Notes: generated from the letters alone by a model not told the origin. Shown: positions 26,412 through 35,040, counted from the stretch's first letter. The stretch: 64,000 nucleotides of DNA from Kaistia terrae (GCF_026344005.1 NZ_JAPKNH010000002.1:682001-746000), one strand, 5' to 3'. Numbers and translations are program-made.

Positions 26412-27491
26412 TCAGGCCCGCTCGCCGTCCAGCGTCAGGCCGAGCACGGTCGTGACGACATATTCCGCGCGGGCCCGGATCGAGTGGTGCTCCAGCGTGT
26501 AGGCGCGGGCGGCGACCGCCATGCCGGCGATGTGGTCGGGGTCCTGCAGCGCGCCGCGCACCGCCCGAGAAAGACCGCCCGGCTCGGGCGAATAGTAGAA
26601 ACAATGCTCGCCATTGCGGAACGGCTTGTGCTGGCAGATCGTCGGATAATTCATCACCGGCACGGTGCCGAGCTCGCTCGCCTCGTAATGGCGATAGCAG
26701 TCCCAGCCATAGCCCATAGGCGACCAGGCGAGCCGCGCCGAGGCCAGGCGATGGTAGAAGGTGGCGCGATCGAGCGGCCCGTCCGGCACGTCGATGATGT
26801 AGCCCTCGTTGCGCAGCGCCAGCAATTCCTCGATGCCTTCGCTGCGCACGGTGCTGTTGGGGTGCGTATCGCCGGCGAAGAACACGTCGGATGTCTTCAC
26901 GGTCGTCGGCTGGCCGGAGAGCCTGCCCGGATAGCCGAGATGAATTGGGCGTAGCTTGGCGATGCGGCGCTGCGAGCTTTTCTTCAGACGCCAGCGCCGG
27001 CCGGGCAGGTCCCAGTGGCTCGACTTGAAGAAAACCTGCCATTTGTCGGCGGTCAGCTCGCGCTTGAAATAGCTGTGGCAGCGGTCGATCAGGCGGAAAT
27101 TGTGCCGGCCCACGCCGAACGAATCATTGATGTCGATGACCGCCACCGGAACGTCGTGGAAGCGGTGCATCAGCCGGGTCGCGGCAATGGCGAACAACGC
27201 CTTTGGCGCACGGATGTGATAATCGCGCAGCGCCGTCAGCCAGGTGCGCGGATGCCAGGCCGGCAGGCTGGGTCCATCGACGACGACGAGATCGTAATCG
27301 CCGTCGCGCAGCTTGCGCATCGTGCGGAAAAAGGCGGTCGGGCCGAGCAGGGGCGCGTTCGAACCGCCCGGTTTGCGGCTGGACCAGAAGAAATCCGTCT
27401 GATCCGGCGCGGCGTTCTGGAACAGGCGCGTGTTGATATCGAGAATGCGCAGCCGGCTGCCGCCACTCGTCCTAGCTTCGTCGACGGTCAT
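26412..27491 (-). CDS. Glycosyltransferase-like protein (GT-B fold, CgeB-like)
   Basis: A 359-residue soluble protein. The C-terminal third has a GT-B-type donor site pattern (ASARLAWSPMGYGWDCYRHY, EASELGTVPVMNYP, then GEHCFYYSPEPGGLSRAVRG), close to the Glycos_transf_1-type domain of CgeB-like proteins. The N-terminal half (RILDINTRLFQNAAPDQTDF) resembles no family I can name. It may glycosylate a surface polysaccharide or protein; no polysaccharide cluster is next to it. It is divergent from the leuA leader region. Confidence 0.6.
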   Translation of the reverse strand: MTVDEARTSGGSRLRILDINTRLFQNAAPDQTDFFWSSRKPGGSNAPLLGPTAFFRTMRKLRDGDYDLVVVDGPSLPAWHPRTWLTALRDYHIRAPKALFAIAATRLMHRFHDVPVAVIDINDSFGVGRHNFRLIDRCHSYFKRELTADKWQVFFKSSHWDLPGRRWRLKKSSQRRIAKLRPIHLGYPGRLSGQPTTVKTSDVFFAGDTHPNSTVRSEGIEELLALRNEGYIIDVPDGPLDRATFYHRLASARLAWSPMGYGWDCYRHYEASELGTVPVMNYPTICQHKPFRNGEHCFYYSPEPGGLSRAVRGALQDPDHIAGMAVAARAYTLEHHSIRARAEYVVTTVLGLTLDGERA

Positions 27492-27735
27492 GGTCCGGCG
27501 TGATCCTCTGCTGCGCGTGGTCTATAGCAACCTGCCAAATCACCATGCAACAGAAACGGCAAAGGTCCGATTGTCGCCTTGCTTCGGGGTGGGGTCCTTT
27601 GCTATGGGTCTTGCAGTTTGGATCCCGGCGCGACGTCGCGCGGTCCGGCGGAATGTAAACGAGGGCGAGAGCGTGCAGCTCTTCACGATTCATGGTTCCG
27701 GTTTCCAGGTTGCGTCCAGCGCGACCGGCCGTGCC

Positions 27736-27777
27736 ATGTCCGCTCTTCGTGGTCTGCTTCTCCTTAGACGCCCCTGA
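27736..27777 (+). CDS. leuA leader peptide (attenuation)
   Basis: A 13-codon ORF reads MSALRGLLLLRRP, with five leucines including four in a row (CTG CTT CTC CTT). It ends 110 bases before leuA. This is the pattern of leucine-sensing attenuation leaders. It is too short for ordinary gene callers. I see no clear ribosome site beyond GACCGG. Confidence 0.75.
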   Translation: MSALRGLLLLRRP

Positions 27778-27812
27778 GCGTCGGCTGCCCTTGATGGGCG
27801 GGCACTCAGGGG
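27771..27812 (+). promoter_or_regulatory. Leader RNA hairpin of leuA
   Basis: CCCCTGAG, which overlaps the leader stop codon, pairs perfectly with CTCAGGGG (27805-27812); inside it TGCCC can pair with GGGCG or GGGCA. No T-run follows, so the terminating partner structure is not identified; this may be the pause or antiterminator helix. Confidence 0.5.
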
Positions 27813-27887
27813 AATGAAAGCGAAGACCTCCGCCATTCATGCCCTGATCGCCATGCGCGCGTCGGGCACCCGATAAGGAAGACCAAC

Positions 27888-29456
27888 ATGACCGCGAACA
27901 CCACCTCGTCCTCGTCCAAGGACCGGATCGTCATCTTCGACACGACCTTGCGCGACGGCGAGCAGTGCCCCGGCGCCTCGATGACGTTCGAAGAGAAGAT
28001 CGAAGTTGCCGAGTTGCTGGAAGACATGGGCGTCGACGTGATCGAAGCCGGTTTCCCGATCGCCAGCCAGGGCGATTTCGAAGCCGTGCACGAGATCGCC
28101 AAGCGCGCCGGTGACAACGTCACCATCGCCGGCCTCGCCCGCGCCATTTCCGGCGACATCATCCGGGCAGGCGAGGCGGTCCGCGTCGCCAAGCGTTCGC
28201 GCATCCACACCTTCGTCTCGACCTCGCCGATCCATCTGGCCCACCAGATGCGCAAGACCGAGGAGCAGGTGCTCGACATCATCACCGCCACGGTGACGCA
28301 GGCGCGCAACCTGGTCGAGGACGTCGAGTGGTCGGCAATGGACGCCACCCGCACGCCGATCGAATATCTGGTCCGTACCGTCGACGCCGCCATCAAGGCC
28401 GGCGCCACGACGATCAACCTGCCCGATACGGTCGGCTATGCCGTTCCGGAAGAATACGCGGCGATGTTCCGCGAGGTGATCGAGCGCGTTCCGAATTCCG
28501 ACAAGGCGATTTTCTCGACCCATTGCCATAACGACCTGGGCCTGGCTGTCGCCAACTCCCTGGCCGGTATCGCCGGCGGCGCGCGCCAGATCGAATGCAC
28601 GATCAACGGTCTCGGCGAGCGCGCCGGCAATGCGGCGCTGGAAGAGATCGTCATGGCGATCCGCACCCGTCGCGATGTCATGCCCTACGACACCAACATC
28701 GACGCTTCGATGCTGACCCGCGCCTCCAAGCTGGTCTCGAACGTTTCCGCCTTCCCGGTGCAGTACAACAAGGCGATCGTCGGCCGGAACGCTTTCGCGC
28801 ATGAGAGCGGCATCCACCAGGACGGCATGCTGAAGAACGCCGAGACCTACGAGATCATGACGCCGGAGAGCGTCGGCGTGAAGGCGACCTCGCTGGTGAT
28901 GGGCAAGCATTCCGGCCGCCACGCATTTCGCGAGAAGCTCAAGGATCTGGGCTTCGAGATCGGCGACAACGCCTTGGAAGACGCCTTCAAGCGCTTCAAG
29001 GATTTGGCTGACCGCAAGAAGCACGTCTATGACGAGGACATCGAGGCGCTGATCGGCGACGGCATGGCCGTCGCAGCCGAGGCAATCCGCCTGTTGTCCT
29101 TGACCGTCATCGCCGGCACCGGCGGTGCTGCCAAGGCGATCATCAGCCTCGACGTCGAAGGTGCGCATGTGACGAAGGAAGTCACCGGCAACGGTCCGGT
29201 CGACGCGATCTTCAACGCCGTCAAGGCGATCGTGCCGCATGAGGCGACGCTGTCGCTCTATCAGGTACACGCCGTCACCGAAGGCACCGATGCGCAGGCC
29301 GAGGTTTCGGTCCGGCTCGAGGAGGACGGCAAGTCGGTCACCGGCAAGGGAGCGGACCCGGATACGATGGTCGCCTCGGCCAAGGCGTATCTGTCGTCCT
29401 TGAACAAGCTGATGGTGAAGCGCCAGCGCCAGCACGCCCAGGCCGTCAACGCCTGA
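27888..29456 (+). CDS. leuA: 2-isopropylmalate synthase
   Basis: LeuA condenses acetyl-CoA with 2-ketoisovalerate, the committed step of leucine synthesis. The 522-residue enzyme has the [20 protein letters not shown] motif of the HMGL-like barrel, the metal-binding [16 protein letters not shown], the ALEEIVMA segment and a C-terminal LeuA dimer domain (residues about 395-510) that carries leucine feedback inhibition. AAGGAAG about 8 bases upstream supports ATG 27888. A leucine-rich leader peptide precedes it, so transcription is probably attenuated by leucine supply. Confidence 0.97.
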   Translation: MTANTTSSSSKDRIVIFDTTLRDGEQCPGASMTFEEKIEVAELLEDMGVDVIEAGFPIASQGDFEAVHEIAKRAGDNVTIAGLARAISGDIIRAGEAVRVAKRSRIHTFVSTSPIHLAHQMRKTEEQVLDIITATVTQARNLVEDVEWSAMDATRTPIEYLVRTVDAAIKAGATTINLPDTVGYAVPEEYAAMFREVIERVPNSDKAIFSTHCHNDLGLAVANSLAGIAGGARQIECTINGLGERAGNAALEEIVMAIRTRRDVMPYDTNIDASMLTRASKLVSNVSAFPVQYNKAIVGRNAFAHESGIHQDGMLKNAETYEIMTPESVGVKATSLVMGKHSGRHAFREKLKDLGFEIGDNALEDAFKRFKDLADRKKHVYDEDIEALIGDGMAVAAEAIRLLSLTVIAGTGGAAKAIISLDVEGAHVTKEVTGNGPVDAIFNAVKAIVPHEATLSLYQVHAVTEGTDAQAEVSVRLEEDGKSVTGKGADPDTMVASAKAYLSSLNKLMVKRQRQHAQAVNA

Positions 29457-29480
29457 TCGGCTTTCTGCTTCTGAAATGCA

Positions 29481-29511
29481 AACGGCCGCGTCGATGACGC
29501 GGCCGTTTTTG
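29481..29511 (+). terminator. Terminator after leuA
   Basis: ACGGCCGCGTC / GACGCGGCCGT stem with a short loop and five T, 25 bases after the leuA stop. Confidence 0.9.
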
Positions 29512-29525
29512 TTTGGGGGGCGGAT

Positions 29526-29843
29526 GAAGGAGAGACCCAGACCCGACCCTCTCCCGCGCACCGGAGAAGGTGCGATTGCGCCAAACCCTCGCCGTCATTC
29601 CTGCGAAAGCAGGAATCCATGCAGCGGCGAGGCCCGCGGAGGACGGAAAAAACGAAGCAGCCGAGCCCCTTTAGCGGACGCTCACGCGTTCGAGAAAGGT
29701 GGATCCCTGCTTCCGCAGGGATGACGACCGAGGTGGTTCGTCTTTCCATCTCTCCCTGAGGGAGAGCGAAGAGACGTCTCAGCCAAGCTCTATCGAAAAG
29801 GCCCTCGCCCGCTTGCGGGAGAGGGTGGAGTGTGGGCAGGTCC
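29526..29843. repeat. Nested repeat mosaic (family A copy 3, with family C inside)
   Basis: Outer arms are diverged family A: GACCCGACCCTCTCCCGCGC at about 29541 and CCCTCGCCCGCTTGCGGGAG then AGGGTGGAGTG near 29807-29833. Between them is family C (29591-29732): GTCATTCCTGCGAAAGCAGG AATCCATGC, and the inverted end GGATCCCTGCTTCCGCAGGG ATGACG. A family B-like core (CTCTCCCTGAGGGAGAG) sits at about 29750. There is no gene in this 450-bp gap between leuA and the convergent phytase-like gene. Confidence 0.75.
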
Positions 29844-29853
29844 CCAAACGAGA

Positions 29854-29881
29854 ACGGCGTCCTGCTTTCACAGGACGCCGC
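29854..29881 (-). terminator. Possible terminator of the phytase-like gene
   Basis: Perfect 9-bp stem GGCGTCCTG/CAGGACGCC with a 6-base loop, 24 bases past the minus-strand stop; the T-tract that follows on that strand is broken (GTTCTCGTTT). Confidence 0.6.
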
Positions 29882-29902
29882 CATCGTCAGTCCGAATGCC
29901 GC

Positions 29903-32110
29903 TTACTTCGGCAGATCGAAATCCAGGCGGAGGAACTGCGTCTCGCCGGAATGATCGTCGACGCCGTCATTGTCGGTGATCGCGTAGCCGTTGCCGGCGA
30001 CGTCGAGGGCGAAGCTCTCGATCTTGTCGAGGACGTAGCCATTGGTCGCCTGCAGGGCCGGCAGCAGGTCGTGGAGGTCCTTCTTCACGACCTTGGGCAG
30101 GTCGCCGCCGAGCGGGGCAGGGGTGATGCCTTCCAGCGAGACGAAGGTCAGCTTCTTGATCTTCGCATCGCGGCCGATCTGGTTGTCGCGCTCGATGGCA
30201 ACGAGGCCACCGGGAACGGCGGTCAGTTCGGAAAGGCCAACCCAGCCCTTTTCAGCCTTGTCGAGCGGATAGAGCACGGCGGCCCATTCCTTCGAGGCCG
30301 GCTTGTAGGCGAGCAGCTTGGTGAAGCCCTTCGGATCGTCCTTCCACTCGCGCTGTACGGCGACCCAGACGGTCTCGTCGGCGCCGGTGCCGACAACCGT
30401 CACGCCCTCGAAGCCGAAGCGGGTGGCGTGGGCTGCCAGCGCTTCCGGCAGGGCGATCTCTTCCTGCACGACGCCCTTGGCGTCGACGCGGACGAGCGAG
30501 GACTGCGTCTTGTTCTTCTCGCGCTCGGGATTGCCTTCCGAGGCGAGCCAGAAGCCGCCATCGCTCGAAAGCGCGATGCCCTCGAGGTCGAGATTCTCGA
30601 CCGGCTTGCCATCCTTGGTGACGGTCATCTCGTCGGTGATGACGGCCGGCGTCTTCGTGGCATCGATCGTCAGGATGCGGCCGATCGACTGGGCGCTGTC
30701 GATCACGGCGTAGAGCTTGCCGGCTTCCTTGGCGTCGGCGACCGTGCCGGAAAGGGCGGCCCAGCCGATCGGCTTGCCGTTCTTGTCGGCCGAGACGATG
30801 GTCGGGTAGGCGGCCCGGGCGTTGGTGCGCTCATAGATCGTCACGACGGAGCCGATCAGGCCGTCCTCGCGAAGATCGTTTTCGGCTGCCGTGACGAACA
30901 GGTTGCGCTGGGGAATCGCGAGCAGGCCTTCCGGGCCGATGCCGCCCGGCAGCGCCTGAAGGAAGGTCGGGGCCTTGCCGGCGCCTTCGTCCTTGTAGAC
31001 GCCGACGAGGGAAGCGCGCTCGGAGCCGACGAAGATCAGCTTGTCCGAACCGAAGGTGCCGACTTCCGCGCCTTCCGGCTCGTTGCCCTTCTTGTTGCGC
31101 TTTTCCGGGTAATGGCCGAGGCGGACGGTTTCGTATTCGAGCGACGTGCCCGAGTCATATTCGAGCGTGCCGTCGACGTTGAAGATGGAAAAGCCGCGCG
31201 AGCCGCCCTTCCAGTCGCCCTCGTTCGAGGTGAAGAAGCGCGTCTCGTCGATCCACTGCACGCCGTCCGGCTCGCGGGGGACCTTCTCCATCTTGCCGGA
31301 AAGGTCGATCACGCCGTCCTTCTTCACGTCGATGCCGTCGAGATCGACGGTGCCGGCCGAGAAGTGCTTCACGATCTTGCCGGTGGCGAGGTCGGCGATG
31401 ACGAGGTGGTTGTTCTCCTGGAGCGTGAGAACGACCTGGTTCTTGTCGTTGATATCGACGAATTCCGGCTCGGGATCGGTCGGGGCGATCTCGGTGATGC
31501 CGGTGACGTCGATCACCGTCTTGGTGGCGCAATCGACCGAACCGTCAGCGCCGATGGCGAAGCTGGTCAAATTGCCGGCCGGCAGTTGCGGGATGGCGCC
31601 TTCGTTGATGTCCTCGTCGCGCTCGTTCTCGATCGCGATGGCGAGGAACTTGCCGTCCGGGCTCTTGGCGAGCGAATCCGGCTGGCCGGCGAGATCGCAG
31701 GTCGCCGTCACAGCCTTGGTGGCGAGATCGACGATGGCGAGATGGCCCGACGGCTCGGTCTTCGACTTGGAGGTGACGACGCCGACCAGGGCGAAGCCGT
31801 TGGCGACGACCGTCGAGGTCGGCTCGCCGCCGAGCGCCACCGTACCGGCGGGCTTCGGCGCCTTCGGGTCGGTGATGTCGATCAGGCCGATCCGCTTGCC
31901 GGGGCTGTCGGTGTAGACCAGCGTGTTGCCATCGGCGGTCGCCGTAATGATCTCGGCAACCGTGCTCTCCTTGGCGTCGGCATCCCCGGGCAGGTTGTCG
32001 ACGACATGGAAGGTCGCGATGCGGTTGAAGTTCTCGGCGGCATTCGAGGCAAGGGCGGTTCCGGCCAGGAGGGTGGCGGCCAGCGCGCTGCGCAGGATCG
32101 GCTTGAACAT
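29903..32110 (-). CDS. Exported esterase-like activity of phytase family protein
   Basis: A 735-residue exported protein. A signal peptide (MFKPILRSALAATLLAGTAL...NAA) is followed by a beta-propeller-like region (IIATADGNTLVYTDSPG-type repeats, LAIVDLATK, SPDGKFLAIAIENERDEDIN) and a C-terminal part matching the phytase-type esterase-like family (ENLDLEGIALSSDGGFWLAS, residues about 500-720, ending YAITDNDGVDDHSGETQFLR). Such proteins are thought to hydrolyse phosphoesters outside the cytoplasm. A good Pho box lies upstream, which fits a phosphate-scavenging role. ATG 32110 has GAGGA 5-9 bases upstream; the frame to 32167 is not needed. Confidence 0.8.
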   Translation of the reverse strand: MFKPILRSALAATLLAGTALASNAAENFNRIATFHVVDNLPGDADAKESTVAEIITATADGNTLVYTDSPGKRIGLIDITDPKAPKPAGTVALGGEPTSTVVANGFALVGVVTSKSKTEPSGHLAIVDLATKAVTATCDLAGQPDSLAKSPDGKFLAIAIENERDEDINEGAIPQLPAGNLTSFAIGADGSVDCATKTVIDVTGITEIAPTDPEPEFVDINDKNQVVLTLQENNHLVIADLATGKIVKHFSAGTVDLDGIDVKKDGVIDLSGKMEKVPREPDGVQWIDETRFFTSNEGDWKGGSRGFSIFNVDGTLEYDSGTSLEYETVRLGHYPEKRNKKGNEPEGAEVGTFGSDKLIFVGSERASLVGVYKDEGAGKAPTFLQALPGGIGPEGLLAIPQRNLFVTAAENDLREDGLIGSVVTIYERTNARAAYPTIVSADKNGKPIGWAALSGTVADAKEAGKLYAVIDSAQSIGRILTIDATKTPAVITDEMTVTKDGKPVENLDLEGIALSSDGGFWLASEGNPEREKNKTQSSLVRVDAKGVVQEEIALPEALAAHATRFGFEGVTVVGTGADETVWVAVQREWKDDPKGFTKLLAYKPASKEWAAVLYPLDKAEKGWVGLSELTAVPGGLVAIERDNQIGRDAKIKKLTFVSLEGITPAPLGGDLPKVVKKDLHDLLPALQATNGYVLDKIESFALDVAGNGYAITDNDGVDDHSGETQFLRLDFDLPK

Positions 32111-32181
32111 GGTTTCCTCAATCAATTCAGAGAGGTCCGTGGCAGAGTCGCCTTGGAGTGCCGGCAATAAATCGGCCGCGC

Positions 32182-32199
32182 ATGACGGGGGAATGACAG
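32182..32199 (-). promoter_or_regulatory. Pho box upstream of the phytase-like gene
   Basis: On the minus strand the site reads CTGTCATTCCCCCGTCAT: two PhoB half-sites CTGTCAT and CCGTCAT separated by 4 bases, in the coding direction. Ten bases further is TTTATT, a fair -10, and the ATG is 72 bases downstream. PhoB-dependent promoters have exactly this spacing, with the box replacing the -35. Confidence 0.75.
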
Positions 32200-32335
32200 T
32201 TTCGCTGGGCTTGTGGACAGGGTGGGGAAGATTTCCACAGCCGCGTGAAAGCGCGGCTGGACAGGTCCGGATCGCTTTGCTACATACCGCGTCGTTCCGG
32301 GCGTCGCAGCGAAGGCTACGAAGTCGAAACGGAAT

Positions 32336-32411
32336 GGGTGCATAGCTCAGTTGGTAGAGCAGCTGACTCTTAATCAGCTTGTCCTAGGTTCGATCCCTAG
32401 TGCACCCACCA
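32336..32411 (+). tRNA. tRNA-Lys (anticodon CTT)
   Basis: A 76-base cloverleaf with encoded CCA: acceptor GGGTGCA/TGCACCC, D-arm AGCTCAGTTGGTAGAGC, anticodon loop CTCTTAA within GCTGA/TCAGC, T-arm CTAGG-TTCGATC-CCTAG. It reads AAG codons. Confidence 0.97.
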
Positions 32412-32472
32412 AATTACGATACATTCGCCGGTTGCAGAGCCTTCTTGTTTTCGCTCTGTCGTTGCTGCGAAT

Positions 32473-32548
32473 GGGTGCATAGCTCAGTTGGTAGAGCGGC
32501 TGACTCTTAATCAGCTTGTCCCAGGTTCGATCCCTGGTGCACCCACCA
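32473..32548 (+). tRNA. tRNA-Lys (anticodon CTT), second copy
   Basis: A near-identical 76-base copy 61 bases downstream. It differs at one D-arm base (GAGCGG for GAGCAG) and by a compensated pair in the T-stem (CCAGG/CCTGG in place of CTAGG/CCTAG), so both fold properly. Probably co-transcribed with the first copy. Confidence 0.97.
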
Positions 32549-32614
32549 CTTTCGACAAGGCCGTCAATCTCCGATTGGCGGCCTTGTTCGTTTCAGGCTT
32601 TTTCATCCGATCCG

Positions 32615-32938
32615 TCAGGGCACGTCGTCGCTGAGCGCCGGGCCGCCTTCGCCTTCCATGCGGGCGATCTGCTTGACGTCGAGCCGGGTGAACTTCAGCC
32701 TTACGCCAGCGCCCAGTCCATCCCCCTCATGCACCAGCAGTGCGCCAAAGCGATCCAGCGCATTCGCGATCGCCTCGGCATCGCTGCGTGGCGTAACCGG
32801 CGTGCTGCCGCTCCGCTCCAGAAGCCGCAGGCGCTCGATATCGATCCCGGCGTCGATCGCCAGGTCGGCGAGGCTGATGCTGGTGAGCGCGCGGGCGGCG
32901 GCGATCATGCGGCCGGTCAGGAAGGCGGGTTCGGTCAT
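32615..32938 (-). CDS. Small XRE-like (helix-turn-helix) protein
   Basis: A 107-residue protein with an N-terminal XRE-type helix set (LTGRMIAAARALTSISLADL, AIDAGIDIERLRLLERSG; residues about 6-50), a helix with the AEAIANALDRFGALLVHEGD motif, then the GVRLKFTR strand common to short alphaproteobacterial XRE proteins. It likely binds DNA; the target is unknown. ATG 32938 has AAGGAGA 5 bases upstream. It faces away from a similar gene 157 bp upstream. Confidence 0.65.
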   Translation of the reverse strand: MTEPAFLTGRMIAAARALTSISLADLAIDAGIDIERLRLLERSGSTPVTPRSDAEAIANALDRFGALLVHEGDGLGAGVRLKFTRLDVKQIARMEGEGGPALSDDVP

Positions 32939-33095
32939 GCTGTCTCCTTGTCCACCCGGACATGATGGGGTGCAGGCGCGATGCCTGCAACCCTGCCGGG
33001 GCGCAGGGGACGTCGGGAGATTACCGCTGCAGATTGCCCTGCGGGCGGCCCGGTGGTCTACTGGCGGCGATGAAAACAGGAAATGGTGAACCGGC

Positions 33096-33380
33096 ATGAA
33101 TGTCGTTCAATGCAGGATGGCGCTGGCCGGCCTTGGCTGGAGCGTTGAGGATCTGGCCCGCGAGGCGGGCGTTCCGATTGACGCGCTGCTGCGTTTTGAT
33201 AGCGGCGAAGTCGTTCCGCCCGGGATCTACGCGGCTCTACGCGACACCCTGCAGGACGCCGGCATCATTTTCGAGGACGACGGTCAACTGGTCGAGGGCG
33301 GCCCCGGCGTGCGCCTGCATCGCAGCCACGTCGACGAGGGGAAGCGTCCGGAAGAACTGAGTTCGGCGAACGACGGCTAG
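33096..33380 (+). CDS. Small XRE-like (helix-turn-helix) protein, divergent paralogue
   Basis: A 94-residue protein with the same plan as its divergent neighbour: helices CRMALAGLGWSVEDLAREAG and VPIDALLRFDSGE, a ALRDTLQDAGIIFEDDGQLV helix-strand, and GPGVRLHRSH. The two appear to be distant paralogues. The ribosome site is weak (GGAAATGG at distance). The end overlaps the convergent hydroxylase-type gene by 4 bp. Confidence 0.65.
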   Translation: MNVVQCRMALAGLGWSVEDLAREAGVPIDALLRFDSGEVVPPGIYAALRDTLQDAGIIFEDDGQLVEGGPGVRLHRSHVDEGKRPEELSSANDG

Positions 33381-33940
33381 CGCGTCTTTGTTCCGCGCTC
33401 GGGCCCGGCTGGCAGCGCCGTGCGGAACACGTGATCCCAGAACAGCGTCGTGACGCCGTAATTGCCTTCGTCGGCGCTGTGATGATGCTGCGCGTGCCGG
33501 CGCTTCACCTTGTAGAGGTAGCTGTCGTGCGGCGGGTGCCAGTGATGCAGCACATGGTGGATGAAGCTGTAGCTGACATAGCCGGTCGTGATCCCCGCCG
33601 TGAAGCCGCTGGCGATGCCGAAGCCGTATAGATACCAGCTCGGCCAGAAAACGACGGCGGCGATGACGCAGAAGCTAAGCCAGATCGGTGTGCCGATCAG
33701 GGCGGTCGGCGAGGCGTGGTGCGTCTCGTGCAGATCGCGAAAATAGGGGACGTTGTGGAGAATGCCGCGATGGATCCAGTATTCGGCGAGAGTCCAAACG
33801 AACAGCCCGACGCCGAAAGCGCTGACCCAGATCAGCGGATTGATGTGGCCATGCCAAAGTATGGCTGCGAGGATCAACCCGGTCAGTGCGACGGGATAGA
33901 CGATAAAGTCGGAATAATACGTGACGGGTCGCAGTTGCAT
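33377..33940 (-). CDS. Fatty acid hydroxylase / sterol desaturase superfamily membrane protein
   Basis: A 187-residue integral membrane di-iron protein. Four histidine clusters fit the superfamily: HRGILH, HETHH, HHVLHH and HAQHHH, placed between about four hydrophobic helices. Members hydroxylate fatty acyl chains, sterols or carotenoids. The substrate cannot be told; lipid A or ornithine-lipid acyl chains are possible in this group. It is divergent from the protease gene at 34.1 kb. Confidence 0.82.
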   Translation of the reverse strand: MQLRPVTYYSDFIVYPVALTGLILAAILWHGHINPLIWVSAFGVGLFVWTLAEYWIHRGILHNVPYFRDLHETHHASPTALIGTPIWLSFCVIAAVVFWPSWYLYGFGIASGFTAGITTGYVSYSFIHHVLHHWHPPHDSYLYKVKRRHAQHHHSADEGNYGVTTLFWDHVFRTALPAGPERGTKTR

Positions 33941-34083
33941 CTAGACACCCTGGTCTGGCTGTAAGTCACGAAGAGCGTCACCCTGAATTGAGCCAGCTTA
34001 ACAGCTAGACAACAAGGGGGGACGGGCGGGTGCGACCAAATATGTTCGTGGAGCCCGTCGCGGACGTTGAGGCAGGTGACGGG

Positions 34084-35040
34084 ATGATGGCGGCATGCCA
34101 TGGTCTTCTCATGCGCACCCTCCTTTTCTGCCTTGCCCTGCTGCTTCCTGTAGCCGCCCACGCCATCGATTTTTCGCGGACGATCGACCTTTCAAGGACG
34201 ACGGACCTCGCGACGACGATGGGGCTGGCCGATGTCGATCGCCCGTCGCGAACGCCGCTTCTGCAGCGGGTGAACATCATCGACGGTACCGATGATCGCG
34301 ATTCGCTTTTGGCGATCGGGCGGTCGCTCGGCCTTTCGCGCGGCGAGATCTCGCGGATCCGCAGCGTATCGGGCTATGTCGGCTGCCTGTCGCCGTCGCC
34401 CTCAGTCGGTTCGGCGGCGTTGTTCCTGACCAACCAGCAGATCCTGACGGCGGCGCATGTCTTCTTCGAGCCATCGGGCAAGCGGCGCTGGAAATGCTTC
34501 TTCCGGCCGCAGAGCGTCGATGGCCCGATGATCGACCTGGTGGTCGATGACAGGACGCATTTCGGCTCGAAGAAGCCGAAGGCGGGATCGAACAATGACT
34601 ATGCGATCGTCCGGCTGGTCGAGCCGCTTTCGGGTGCGAAGCCATTCCCGGTCGCGCCCGACGTGCCGGTTCAGAACGGCGACAAGCTGATCGTCATCAC
34701 CGCGCATCCGGCCGAAATGGAGAAGGAAGTCGATCGCGACGTTCCGGTCGCGCAAGGCTGCGAGGTTCGGCGCGCCATCGACAAGTCGCGCTCGGCGGCG
34801 AAGACCTCTTTCTTCCGGACCGATTGTGACGCGACGGGCGCTTCGTCCGGCGGCATGAACCTCTCGCGCGTCAATGGCGAGCTGGTGTTTCGCGGCATCA
34901 CGATCACGACGGGGCCCTGGCGCGATCCACGCTACAAGGGCGCACCCTATAGTGAGAAGGGCGGCAGCGTCACGACGGCGCTCGGCACCGACGCTGCCAT
35001 CCTTGCGGCAGGCCGGGCGATGGCTGCCGGCGGATCCTGA
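34084..35040 (+). CDS. Exported trypsin-like (S1) serine protease
   Basis: A 318-residue protein with a signal peptide (MRTLLFCLALLLPVAAHA) and a trypsin-like domain: catalytic His in ILTAAHVFFEP, Asp in NNDYAIVRLVEP, Ser in CDATGASSGGMN. Behind the signal is a short imperfect repeat rich in Asp/Arg/Thr (DFSRTIDLSRTTDLATT). It would act in the periplasm or outside the cell. The start is uncertain between ATG 34084 (or 34087) and 34111; the last begins exactly at the signal peptide. It stands alone, with a divergent hydroxylase-type gene upstream. Confidence 0.78.
   Translation: MMAACHGLLMRTLLFCLALLLPVAAHAIDFSRTIDLSRTTDLATTMGLADVDRPSRTPLLQRVNIIDGTDDRDSLLAIGRSLGLSRGEISRIRSVSGYVGCLSPSPSVGSAALFLTNQQILTAAHVFFEPSGKRRWKCFFRPQSVDGPMIDLVVDDRTHFGSKKPKAGSNNDYAIVRLVEPLSGAKPFPVAPDVPVQNGDKLIVITAHPAEMEKEVDRDVPVAQGCEVRRAIDKSRSAAKTSFFRTDCDATGASSGGMNLSRVNGELVFRGITITTGPWRDPRYKGAPYSEKGGSVTTALGTDAAILAAGRAMAAGGS

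Noticed and set aside
29699-32170. 823-codon plus-strand ORF opposite the phytase-like gene
   Set aside because: Antisense frame; the minus strand has a signal peptide, ribosome site and family motifs.
32336-32548. tRNA-Lys pair as an integration (attachment) site of a genomic island
   Set aside because: No integrase, no direct repeat of the tRNA 3' end other than the complete second gene, and neighbouring genes look native.
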